Virus record (IMG/VR): IMGVR_UViG_3300012017_000234
Span: 1-25,357 of that record
DNA length: 25,357 nt
Reading direction: 5' to 3' (one strand)
Origin: a virus
The notes beneath the pieces are model-generated. The model was not told the origin of the DNA and made no database searches. It worked only from the letters and a program-made list of their open reading frames with translations. Made by a program: the position numbers and the translations under genes. Of this stretch, positions 7,305 through 15,700 are shown piece by piece. Each line of letters opens with the position of its first letter. Position 1 is the stretch's first letter.

Positions 7305-7985
7305 TTATAACCCTCTTTGATCAGGATCAAACTGCTCTGAAAACATACCAGACTTACCATATCTCAGAAAAATCATTGCGCCTGTTTTGTCATCTTGGAG
7401 AATGATTGGTTTCTTTGGATACTTACGACCATATTCACGAATTGCATTGCCAACATCATCGTTACCAACATAAGTTTCATACTTAAGATATTTTCTTTTA
7501 CCTAATCTTGCTTTGAGATATCTTGCAGTGTCTACAACAAATACATCATTCTTAGCAAATCTACGAAGCATTACTTTACTGCCAACAGGAGGATCGCCAG
7601 TGGTACCTGCTACTGATGGACCAGTTACATTTACAATTTCTTCTTTAAGTTCTTGACTGTTCATGTACGCTACAAATTTTTCTTCAAGATTTTCTTCGGT
7701 CAAATTCTTTTCTTCTTTAATCAGAAACAATGCTGCACCATATGATGCCAATTTTGTTTTACCGAATGGCAATTTACCCAATATCTTTTTAAGATTTAAT
7801 ATCAATACATCTAAAGTGGTTAACGAATCTTTTTGAGCCAGCGTTGTACGATCATCAGGCTTAATGATTATATTACCTTCTGCATCAATGACGCCTTCTT
7901 TATACGCTTCCCATTGATCGAAAGGTGTTGTTAACTTTCGAAGAATGCGATAAACAATATAAAGGTCTACTAAATTTGTCATCAA
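7305..7985 (-). CDS. Conserved phage hypothetical protein (226 aa)
   Basis: This 226-residue protein appears to have two parts. The N-terminal part has LVDLYIVYRILRKLTTPFDQ (about residues 5-24) and WEAYKEGVIDAEGNII. The C-terminal part has RKYLKYETYVGNDDVGNAIR and KPIILQDDKTGAMIFLRYG. I recall both segments from unnamed proteins encoded near structural genes of marine T4-like phages, but no function. No signal peptide or clear membrane segment is visible, although residues around 66-90 are moderately hydrophobic. The start overlaps or closely follows the preceding gene (ATGA), and the stop lies two bases before the next ATG. It lies at the junction between the structural-like genes and the membrane cassette, so it is probably a late gene. 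Confidence 0.7.
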   Translation of the reverse strand: MMTNLVDLYIVYRILRKLTTPFDQWEAYKEGVIDAEGNIIIKPDDRTTLAQKDSLTTLDVLILNLKKILGKLPFGKTKLASYGAALFLIKEEKNLTEENLEEKFVAYMNSQELKEEIVNVTGPSVAGTTGDPPVGSKVMLRRFAKNDVFVVDTARYLKARLGKRKYLKYETYVGNDDVGNAIREYGRKYPKKPIILQDDKTGAMIFLRYGKSGMFSEQFDPDQRGL

Positions 7986-8341
7986 ACTGCCTTGTTTAAT
8001 GTGTTATATAAATTTAAATCTAAAATATCTATATCTTCAGGATCAACATACTTTAGAAAAACTAAAAAGGCATTTAAAATATCATGCTGCCCGGTGTCAA
8101 TTTTATAATATAACATATTGACTGTAGCTTCTACTCCAAATACATTTGAAAGAGAGATGATGTGATTTAATATCAATCTCTCTTTCAAGTCATGATGTAC
8201 ATAATACTTGTTAATTAATCTTTTAATATACTTTATTGTTTTTAAATCATCTAGAAATTCAAGTATTGATACACAGTTTGGATTTCTATAATTTTTTACA
8301 GCATAAGTATTAAAAGTATCATCATTCAATGATATAAACAT
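7982..8341 (-). CDS. Conserved phage hypothetical protein (119 aa)
   Basis: This 119-residue, helix-rich protein contains YIKRLINKYYVHHDLKERLI (about residues 38-57), then LNHIISLSNVFGVEATVNML, and an acidic end DPEDIDILDL. I recall the segment around LKERLILNHIISLSNVFG from a very widespread unnamed family in T4-like marine phages. It has no recognisable catalytic motif, signal or membrane anchor. Its ATG shares a base with the stop of the fibre-like gene upstream (TAATG), and its stop overlaps the next start, so it is firmly embedded in the late block. Base composition is more AT-rich than the neighbouring fibre genes. Confidence 0.72.
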   Translation of the reverse strand: MFISLNDDTFNTYAVKNYRNPNCVSILEFLDDLKTIKYIKRLINKYYVHHDLKERLILNHIISLSNVFGVEATVNMLYYKIDTGQHDILNAFLVFLKYVDPEDIDILDLNLYNTLNKAV

Positions 8342-8877
8342 TAGAATGTTGTCAGTGAAACCCTCTTAATGTGCGTAGAATTAGCTGCAACATAAAGATA
8401 GTTCTCATCCCAAGAAATGGTTCCTGTTGTCCAACCGTTTGTTGATACATCAGAATTTGCTGGTGTTTGCGTTGTTCTAATTCTAATAGCATCACCATTG
8501 ATGTCTAATACTTCAGTTGGTGCATTAGTGCCAATACCAATTCTATTATTGCCGGCATCAACAAAAAACATATTTGCGTTAGTATCTGATTCAATTCTTG
8601 TATCAGAATCAGCACCATCTTCATTAATGACTACGCCACGTGTAATAGTTACATCATTGTTTGCGTCAAAGGTAAAGTTGTTTGCTGCTAATGTAACATT
8701 ACCGTCAACTGTAATGCCCATTGCAGCAATAGTTAGTGTTGATGTTTTACCAAACAAATCTTCAACTGCAATCTTTTTACTTACTGGTGAACCTGATGGA
8801 TCATCAATAATTAAAAGCAAATCAGTGTTTGCTGGTGCTGTAAGTGCTGTCAACTGCGTGACTTTTTTATCTGCCAT
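8341..8877 (-). CDS. Tail-fibre-like structural protein
   Basis: This 178-residue protein begins MADKKVTQLTALTAPANTDL, a common opening of phage fibre and appendage proteins (ADKKVTxLTAL followed by DDPSGSPVSKKI). The middle is Asn-, Thr- and Asp-rich with short beta repeats, and it contains NRIGIGTNAPTEVLDINGD, the beta-prism type repeat common in tail fibres. The C-terminal part, WTTGTISWDENYLYVAANST, may be a receptor-side or trimerisation segment. It is far shorter than whole fibres, so it is more likely a small fibre, decoration or baseplate-associated protein. GGAG lies six bases before the ATG. Base composition is higher in G and C than in the 3' neighbour, as expected for a repetitive beta protein. 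Confidence 0.75.
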   Translation of the reverse strand: MADKKVTQLTALTAPANTDLLLIIDDPSGSPVSKKIAVEDLFGKTSTLTIAAMGITVDGNVTLAANNFTFDANNDVTITRGVVINEDGADSDTRIESDTNANMFFVDAGNNRIGIGTNAPTEVLDINGDAIRIRTTQTPANSDVSTNGWTTGTISWDENYLYVAANSTHIKRVSLTTF

Positions 8878-8947
8878 TTATTTCTCCGAATGTTATAAAC
8901 CTCATTAAAGAGGAATGCTACTCCTGGGACTCAGGTCAAAATATGAA
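8878..8947 (-). other. Intergenic leader with two small hairpins
   Basis: The 70 bases between two structural genes contain two short inverted repeats, 8923-8935 (CCTG/CAGG) and 8900-8913 (CCTC/GAGG), each with a 4-bp stem. No T-run follows, so a terminator is not convincing. The remainder carries the GGAG ribosome site of the fibre-like gene. I see no promoter here matching TATAAATA. Confidence 0.35.
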
Positions 8948-9427
8948 TTAACTATCCTGTACGACAGTATCGTCTGGCGCATCACTTGTTAAATCATTCA
9001 TTGCAACAAGAATTTCAGTCTTTCTTCTTAAATTGCCATGCATGTCGTGATATGTCTGACGGCGAATCCAACCTGGAGTTGAAATACCGTTAGCATTGTT
9101 ATTTGCCACAAATGCTTCAGCATTTGAAACACCAAAAATTAAATTGCTGCTGATGTCTGCCGCTAACAAATACTTAGGTGTATCTTGTCCAGTTGCTGTA
9201 GCGCCGGTAGTATTTGCTCCTGACCATGCACTTGCAATCGTTAGTGATGTTGCATTTGTAACGGCAGTAACTTTATTTCTAGTTCCTGTAATGACAATGG
9301 TATCACCAATGTCTACTTCAGTTGTAAAAGCCGTGTTTGTTCCTGTAACAGTTGTTGTTGCTACAAGATTGTTAACCGCTATAGTATTCGCAATTGCGAA
9401 TGAATCTCTTGTACCCCATAAAGGCAT
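8948..9427 (-). CDS. Virion structural protein, beta-rich
   Basis: This 159-residue protein starts MPLWGTRDSFAIANTIAV and is rich in Thr, Asn, Ala and Val. A central segment, VTGTNTAFTTEVDIGDTIVI (about residues 26-46), resembles the short beta-sandwich motif VxGTxTxFTxELxVGD found in many phage neck, tail or fibre proteins. The C-terminal part has GWIRRQTYHDMHGNLRRKTEIL, which I recall as conserved in the same unnamed family of marine myoviruses. AAGGAG lies six to eight bases before the ATG, and a TATAAATA late-promoter octamer lies 55 bases upstream. A structural role is inferred from composition, motif and neighbouring fibre-like gene; the exact virion location is unknown. Confidence 0.72.
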   Translation of the reverse strand: MPLWGTRDSFAIANTIAVNNLVATTTVTGTNTAFTTEVDIGDTIVITGTRNKVTAVTNATSLTIASAWSGANTTGATATGQDTPKYLLAADISSNLIFGVSNAEAFVANNNANGISTPGWIRRQTYHDMHGNLRRKTEILVAMNDLTSDAPDDTVVQDS

Positions 9428-9440
9428 GATTTTCTCCTTG

Positions 9441-9947
9441 TTAATATCCTAATTTTCTTAATTGAGAAATAGTGTTTAGACTATTTATATGTCGCACACC
9501 AATTCCTCCTTTTGCTTCCCACTCTTGAATGTTCTTCATATGATCATCAATTAGAACATTCGGTTCACCATTTTCAGCCAAAGCATACTCTTGTTTTTGG
9601 TCACGAGGCACCAATAACACTTTTGAAACGTGACCTAAATGTGTTCTTACCCATTCTTTCTTTTCTGGTATACTTGAAGGCATTCTTCTTGATGGTGTAG
9701 AAAGTATATAAGGATCATATGGTTTAATAAACTTCCATAGTGTCATACCATCAGGCATTGGCTCTAAATTAGCCCAAAATCGTGGTACTTTCTTGAGCAT
9801 TTCCCATTTTTCAGCCTTTTCAATGTGCTGATCCTTTGCATCAAATGCAACATCAACTCCAGCTTCACGCATTGCTTTTTTAGCACCACCCAAGAAATTG
9901 ACTAGCACTTGATCTAAATCGCAATAAATTTGCGGCAACTCTTTCAT
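9441..9947 (-). CDS. HAD-superfamily phosphatase / 5'-nucleotidase-like
   Basis: This 168-residue protein has HAD motif I in IYCDLDQVLVNF (nucleophile D10, general acid D12), motif II around ILSTPSRRMP (S83/T84), a probable lysine of motif III near K118, and motif IV in VLIDDHMKNI (D134, D135). The arrangement resembles phage 5'(3')-deoxyribonucleotidase-like proteins, which dephosphorylate nucleotides; a polynucleotide phosphatase is an alternative. The short insertion after motif I looks like a small cap. The ATG overlaps the stop of the upstream charged protein gene (ATGA). Its 3' end contains a late promoter for the next structural gene. The family is secure; the substrate is not visible. 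Confidence 0.82.
   Translation of the reverse strand: MKELPQIYCDLDQVLVNFLGGAKKAMREAGVDVAFDAKDQHIEKAEKWEMLKKVPRFWANLEPMPDGMTLWKFIKPYDPYILSTPSRRMPSSIPEKKEWVRTHLGHVSKVLLVPRDQKQEYALAENGEPNVLIDDHMKNIQEWEAKGGIGVRHINSLNTISQLRKLGY
9482..9489 (-). promoter_or_regulatory. T4-type late promoter octamer TATAAATA
   Basis: The minus strand reads TATAAATAGTC here, an exact match to the T4 late -10 element TATAAATA. It lies inside the 3' end of the HAD gene and 55 bases before the ATG of the structural gene at 9427, a typical late-promoter distance. The same extended string TATAAATAGTC occurs at the promoter near 18.6 kb. Confidence 0.6.
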
Positions 9948-10969
9948 TTTGTTGGACTCATCTCCGGCGAAACTTCTACAGGCTCTTTCTTACCAGATAA
10001 TGCTTCACCTTTTTTTATTTTATCTTTAGATGTTGGTGCTGTCTTTTCTTTTTCTTTCTTCATTGCTTCCGTGAATAATTCATTCATTGATATATTATTT
10101 GTAGTTCTCATTTTTATCTTTGCTTTAATTCCCATAGCAGCCATTGCTTTGTCAAATTTCTTTGCTAAAGGTTTACCACCAGATTTAAATTCTGGTACAG
10201 TTCCTTCTTTGACTGCTTCACGTTCTTTTCTAAGTTTTTCACGTTCACGTTCTTGTTTGATTTTTAGTTCAGCAGATTTTACTAAAATTTGTGCTCGCTT
10301 TTTGGCATCAATAGCTTGCTTTGCAGCAGGCACAGCAGTGCCACCACCCTCTGCTTCGTTGACTTCTTTTTCTTCGTATGCTGGCGCTTTCTTTAGATTC
10401 TTTAAATACTTAAGATGCTTGCCGTGAATCGCTAACCATTTCTTAGTACCTTCTGGTTCAAGTTTGTTTGAAGGTATTTTCATATCTTCTGGATGCTGCT
10501 CTTCAACTTTCTTTTCTGGTGGCTTTTCCTTCTTTACAGGCTTAGCAACTTGATCCTTTGGTACAGGATATCTTCTCAGAAAATCTCTCATAGGTGTTCT
10601 TGGTTTAGATGCTTCCGTCACTTCTTGCAATTTTTTCAATTCTAATTCAAGTTCTTTGACTTTATGATGGACACCTTTTACTTTGGCAATAGCAATAAGA
10701 TTTTTTAAACTGCGAATTTTATCTTGCTTAATGCTGTCTTTCATCATAGGACTTGGGTCTTTAAATGCAGCCTCCGCCATACCTTCACTTGTGCCTTTTG
10801 CCTTTTGAAGTGCATCAGGAGATGGTGCACCTTTTTCTCCAGGCTTTCTCATGCGTTCACCAGAACCGCTTTTGATGCGTTGGCGTTTTGCACGAATGTT
10901 TGCCCAGAGACCAGGACCTTTCTCCGTTATTTCTTCCTTATTCTCTTTAAGTTCTTTCAGCGTTTTCAT
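9944..10969 (-). CDS. Highly charged modular phage protein (341 aa)
   Basis: This 341-residue protein is rich in Lys and Glu with few aromatic residues, so it is probably largely disordered or helical. The N-terminus carries EKGPGLWANIRAKRQRIKSG (about 17-36) followed by GERMRKPGEKGAPSPDALQK, a module I recall recurring in many phage and environmental proteins without known function. A helical region, SLKNLIAIAKVKGVHHKVKE (87-106), a proline/lysine linker, and basic helix 222-252 follow. Acidic separators such as YEEKEVNEAEGGG resemble those in the 501-aa neighbour. TAATG overlap with that neighbour and ATGA overlap with the HAD gene place it in the late operon. A DNA-associated core, scaffold or internal head role is possible but unproven. 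Confidence 0.68.
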   Translation of the reverse strand: MKTLKELKENKEEITEKGPGLWANIRAKRQRIKSGSGERMRKPGEKGAPSPDALQKAKGTSEGMAEAAFKDPSPMMKDSIKQDKIRSLKNLIAIAKVKGVHHKVKELELELKKLQEVTEASKPRTPMRDFLRRYPVPKDQVAKPVKKEKPPEKKVEEQHPEDMKIPSNKLEPEGTKKWLAIHGKHLKYLKNLKKAPAYEEKEVNEAEGGGTAVPAAKQAIDAKKRAQILVKSAELKIKQEREREKLRKEREAVKEGTVPEFKSGGKPLAKKFDKAMAAMGIKAKIKMRTTNNISMNELFTEAMKKEKEKTAPTSKDKIKKGEALSGKKEPVEVSPEMSPTK

Positions 10970-12474
10970 TACTGCTTCTCATTTAATGAATTGATAAATT
11001 CAATATCCTCAGGTGTAAGTTCATAAGATTCTTTCTGAGGTTCTTTCTGAGGTGCGCTTTGTGCTTTACCTTTTACAAATTTGCCTTTTGCTGATGTAGC
11101 ATGAAGTCTTGCTGCTAAGTCACCTTGTTTTCCTTGTTGAAAACTTGTGAATGGTACTTTACCTTCTGGTGCTTTGCGTTCGTTCTCAGGATTATCATAA
11201 CCCTTACCTTTGACTCTTGCTTCTTCAACTTCTACTTCTTCTCTACTCATTTTGCGAATAGCACGACCGACTGATTTGCTATGTGCTTGGTCAGTTTTGT
11301 GTTCTGGTCCTGGAGCAGGAGTATAATGACCCTGTGCTTTAAAATTGCTACCACGTGATGCGTCCATTGCTTTGCGTTTATCAGCATTTTCTTTATTACG
11401 CTCATCAATTGTTTCTACTTCTTCTTTGTACATATTCAATTCATAACGTTTGTTATCAAGATTTGCAACTTGGACTTGAATTGCTTTCTTGCCTGTCTTG
11501 TCTAACAACCGATACGCATTTGATTTGCCTGAAGATGGTTTCTTAGGACCCATTGCAACATTTCTATCAATCTCCATTGGATCAATTTCAATGTTATATT
11601 TTTGTTTTGCAAAGTCATAAGCATGTGCCATTGCTGAAGAAAAATCTTTATGATACAATTGATAACCTGTACCAGATTTTGCTTCTTCAATTTCTACTTC
11701 TTCATTCTTAGATAGAAGATAGTTCTTACCTTTTTCACCTTGACCACGCTTCATTGCATCAAGTGTTTTTGCTCTATCAGCATTCATTTTTGATGCTTTG
11801 CTGTTTAATTTTGCAGCAATTCTAGAAGCCATAGCTTTCTTCTTATCGTCAGCTTCCTCAATTTCTGTACCATCTTCCTTCAAAGCACCTCTTGCTTTTG
11901 CAGATTTAAGCATAGCAACTCTATCACGATATCCAGCGATACCAGGCTTGATGTCTTTAGCGGCTTTCTTTTCACCTGCTGTTGGCTTGCTAATGTGCTT
12001 CATTGTAGTTTTAGATTGATGACTTTCTGCTTCTTCCACATCTTCAACTTCTTCCATCAATTTGTAGCCCATTGCTTTATATTTGTCTAGTGCTGATGCT
12101 TGAATTTTCAATTCTTTACCAGAAGTCTTATGTACAACCATTACAGTTTTTTGTTTTTCTTTTGAAGATGGTAAATCGCTTTCTTCAATTTCTTTCTTCT
12201 TACCTTTCTTCTTCATCTCCATTTCATCATCATCTTCCATTTCCTCTTCATCATCTTTCATTTTCTTTTCTTCATTCTTTGCTTTGTGTGCTGCATCCAA
12301 ATCGTTGAAGAATTTTTTCTTTTCTTCGGGCGACAAATCACCTAAAGATTTGATACCTTTCTTTGCCATGTGTGCTTTAACTTTGTTCTGATATTCAGCA
12401 CTGCCTTCTTGAACCTCTTTGACTGCATCAATCAATGATTGTGGTAAGCCAAATAATCCTGCGTTGTCTCTCAT
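10969..12474 (-). CDS. Modular charged protein with repeated acidic linkers (501 aa)
   Basis: This 501-residue protein is a chain of small modules separated by near-repeated acidic linkers: EEVEDVEEAE (141-150), EIEEAD (204-209), EEVEIEEAK (258-266), EEVETIDER (351-359) and EEVEVEEAR (412-420). The modules include a helical N-terminal part (1-68), a lysine/acid tract (69-98), MVVHKTSGKELKIQASALDK (112-131), and a compact domain from GTGYQLYHKDFSSAMAHAYD to NKRYELNMYK (268-350). I recall the last as a free-standing conserved phage module. Linkers such as IEEA fit the (I/L)xE cleavage rule of the T4 gp21 prohead protease, so a processed core or internal-head polyprotein is conceivable. AAGGAG precedes the ATG. 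Function is not known. Confidence 0.68.
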   Translation of the reverse strand: MRDNAGLFGLPQSLIDAVKEVQEGSAEYQNKVKAHMAKKGIKSLGDLSPEEKKKFFNDLDAAHKAKNEEKKMKDDEEEMEDDDEMEMKKKGKKKEIEESDLPSSKEKQKTVMVVHKTSGKELKIQASALDKYKAMGYKLMEEVEDVEEAESHQSKTTMKHISKPTAGEKKAAKDIKPGIAGYRDRVAMLKSAKARGALKEDGTEIEEADDKKKAMASRIAAKLNSKASKMNADRAKTLDAMKRGQGEKGKNYLLSKNEEVEIEEAKSGTGYQLYHKDFSSAMAHAYDFAKQKYNIEIDPMEIDRNVAMGPKKPSSGKSNAYRLLDKTGKKAIQVQVANLDNKRYELNMYKEEVETIDERNKENADKRKAMDASRGSNFKAQGHYTPAPGPEHKTDQAHSKSVGRAIRKMSREEVEVEEARVKGKGYDNPENERKAPEGKVPFTSFQQGKQGDLAARLHATSAKGKFVKGKAQSAPQKEPQKESYELTPEDIEFINSLNEKQ

Positions 12475-12478
12475 GATG

Positions 12479-12751
12479 TTACTCCTTTTCTTTAATTTCT
12501 AATGTTAAACTTGTTGATCCTTTAAGAATGCGATGGTATGTTTCTGCTTTGATAAAATATCTTTCGCCTTCTTGTAACGCTTTGGGCAATTCGTTATCAA
12601 ATTGTATTTTCCAACCTTCACCTTTCATAACTAGAATTTCCCTATCTTTTCTGTCCCTATGCCAAATCAGTTCTTCGTCTTCTACATCTATATCAAAGTT
12701 TCTTATAAAATGTGTATCAGAAAGTTTACTGTCTGAGTATGGATTTACCAA
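12479..12751 (-). CDS. Small cupin-like protein
   Basis: This 90-residue protein looks like a single cupin barrel: EELIWHRDRKDREILVMKGE (about 27-46), then WKIQFDNELPKALQEGERYF and a late histidine in AETYHRILKG. Cupins bind a metal with histidines from two such motifs and cover dioxygenases, isomerases and sugar- or ligand-binding proteins. Here the metal set looks incomplete (H31 and H73, with few other candidates), so it may be a binding or structural version. I recall close relatives in marine T4-like phages, unnamed. Its ATG overlaps the end of the 1034-aa gene by seven bases, and its stop is four bases before the next ATG, placing it in the late operon. Confidence 0.65.
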   Translation of the reverse strand: MVNPYSDSKLSDTHFIRNFDIDVEDEELIWHRDRKDREILVMKGEGWKIQFDNELPKALQEGERYFIKAETYHRILKGSTSLTLEIKEKE

Positions 12752-15700
12752 TAGAAGTTACCTCCTCCTGAAAGACCTAACTGCTTTGCATATCGTGGTG
12801 TGTTACACGCCCAATATGCTGCTGATGTTCTATCTTTTTGCATAGAGCATTGATGTCTTGCTGCAAACGACTTTCTTGCCTCAGGATCATTTAACTTCAC
12901 TGACAAGCCAGTTGTATCGCCCCATGTTACTTTCTTTATACCACCATCAGGCTTTCTTACATACACATAGAACTTCTTAGGACCACCACGCTTTGGTTGA
13001 TTGAGAGGTGGATTCTTTTCTTCGTCTTCTTCTTTCAAATGTGCTTTAGCGCCTGGTTTATTTTTTGATACAATAAACTTTGCTTTAGGATCATCTTTCT
13101 TAAAGATTTCAAGCCATTTATCTTTTGTTTCTGGTGTAACTTTTCTTTCTGATTTCCATAGACCTGATGCAGAATTATACTTCCACAATGTCATTTCCTC
13201 TTCTTCAATCATTGGGCAATCAAGTGGTACATAACTACCTTCGTGCTCTACAATTTCACCTAAGTCCGTATCTTCAAGAATTGCTTTGTCCATTGGATCA
13301 ATGTTTTCTATGAGACCGTTCTGATAATTTTTTCTTGCAACTCTCCAGAATTCAAAATACTTTTCTGAACCAACACGATATACTGTTTCGTGGAGTGGTT
13401 TATTTTCTTCTTGATGGTACTTGAATGCTTCAGACACATCGGAGACTTCAGCAAATGCATCAAGAATTTCTTGCTCTTCGTTTACTTGGTGTGATCTTTT
13501 TACTTTATCAATGTTTAATTCAAACATTCTGTTCAATGCGTCACGACCGTTATTACCTTTTAAGTGGTCAGCAACTTCAATTTCAGTTGATTGACCTGGT
13601 GTATCATCAGCATATTTTTTTCTTAGTTCGTCAGTGCCCCATTCTAACGCTTCGGCAAATTTAGAAAATGCTTCGTTAGTGTCTTTAGACTTTTTAGCCT
13701 TTGCTGCTAAATCACTATCAGCACCACCCCATGTGCCTTTACCTTTTGTGATGAACGAATTGACTCTTGCAAAAGCCCATTGTTGCGCTGTTGTACCTGG
13801 TCTATGCCCAGTCTGCCATGCAGCCATACCACGATTATATACTTGTTTTAGAATGCTATAAGAAATACCGGACTTCTCTGCTTTCTTTTTCAAACCATCA
13901 ATTTCTTCAAAGATATCTTTTAATTCTGGATCAACTTCAAAATCTTCAGAATTCATTGATGATAGATAATCATCAACTTCCATTTCATCTTCATCATCTT
14001 CGTATTCACTCTCAGCATCTTCATAATCGTAATCATCTTCAAACTGAAGATAATCTCTTACACTTGAAATATAATCTGCTGCTTTAGTAATCTTCGAAAG
14101 TACCCATGCTTCTGGCTCTTCATCCATTGAGTCCATCATTTGAAGTAAGTCTTCGCTATCTTGTATAACGTTCTCAATTTCAATTTGTGCCATCTCTAGA
14201 CCATCAATCTCAGAGTAATCATCATACTCGCCTTTCTCAAGGATGTATGATTCATTGAATTCTTTACCAACTAATTTTACACCAGTTACGCCAGCGACTA
14301 AAGACCACGCACGTTTCACATCTTTGTTTACTAATAACTTCTTGAACATTTCAACTTGTTTAGGATCAGCCATCTTAAAGAACTTAGCCAACTCCATCAT
14401 ACCGATATTGCCTTTATAAGCAATCTCATTTAAACGTTCTTCTTTTTGTAATTGTGTCTTTGTCATTCTAAACAGTGCATCTGCACTTGTTACCATATCA
14501 AGCATTGTCGAAAGAAGATTATTTGTCGCTTCACGTTCTTGCGGTGACATTGTATCACCAGACTTTAATTTAGCGACTGCTCTTTTGATAACTGAAAGCA
14601 TTTTAGCATCAGCAAGACCTAAACGAACTAACTGTTCCAATCTTGATGTCTTTTGTCTTTCTTGTGGCGCAACTGCCTCGCCATACATTCTCTTATACTT
14701 TTCGGTATGCTTAGATTGTGGCATACCTTTCTCTCGTGCTTCTTTGTCTCCTGGTGCGTCTACATACGCATTAGGATCACGATCTGACATCGGACCATAT
14801 TTACGAAAATGTGCTAATCGTTTTTCTTTGGTATCTTTGTCAAGCCCTTTGTAATATACTTTTGGCTGTGTGCCTTCTTTACCTTTGATTTGTGAGTCTT
14901 GTGGTACTTTTGTTTTTTCTATAACAAACGATTCAGAAAATATTTGGTTCAACTCTTCATTTCTATTCATCATCATAGATTGTCTACGCTGAATGTCCTT
15001 TTTTCTCGCTAGTGGCACAAATCTCGCAGCCAACTTGCGAATAGCAGGAATCATTTTTTGTATTCGTGTATCAATGGTAATTTTTTCACCTGGCGATAAT
15101 GATGCATAATCTTTTCCGCCAGATGCTCTACTTCTAATAAATGAATAAGCAAGTTTAGCTGCTCTTCTTTTTAATCTTGATGGATCTGCCGTACGCTTTG
15201 CCTGAAGCATTCTAGTTCTTAATAAACGTTGCTGCATACGTTTAAATCTTGCAGCACGCTGTCTTCGCTGTGCGAATCCTAATACTGCTTCATCAATCTG
15301 TTCGTCTAGTTTCATACCTTTTCTCACTGCGGTAAATAACGCCTTTGCATCAGCGTCAGATAGTTTGGATGGTACACCTTGTTTGAATTTTTCATACTCG
15401 TTATCGGAAGCGAATGATCTCATTTTTGAACCAGACATACCTGTTACGCCTTCTGCATCTGGATCACGCTCTCCTGCTGATACAACTTCAATCTTATCAA
15501 ATTTATAATCTTTATTGTTATAAGTTTGAAGCAATTTATAGAAATCGTCTACTCTGTCACTGCCGACTACGACAGTGAGATTTTTATATTTACCTGTAAG
15601 TTCTTTTGCAACATCAATAATTGTTTTCGCTGATGAGTTTTGAACAATAGGTCCAAAGGCCTTCTTTGCAAATTTAACTTTGGTATTGAAGTCTAACGGA

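Noticed and set aside
8417-8908. A 163-codon plus-strand open frame opposite the fibre-like gene
   Set aside because: It is antisense to a well-supported structural gene, has a composition expected from the complement of a repetitive beta protein, and shows no family signature.
8900-8935. Two 4-bp-stem hairpins considered as a Rho-independent terminator
   Set aside because: The stems are too short and no T-run follows on the minus strand; kept only as a description of the leader.
9930-10427. A 165-codon plus-strand frame with a hydrophobic product opposite the 341-aa gene
   Set aside because: The apparent membrane-like composition is the mirror of Lys/Glu-rich codons on the real strand; no operon context on the plus strand.
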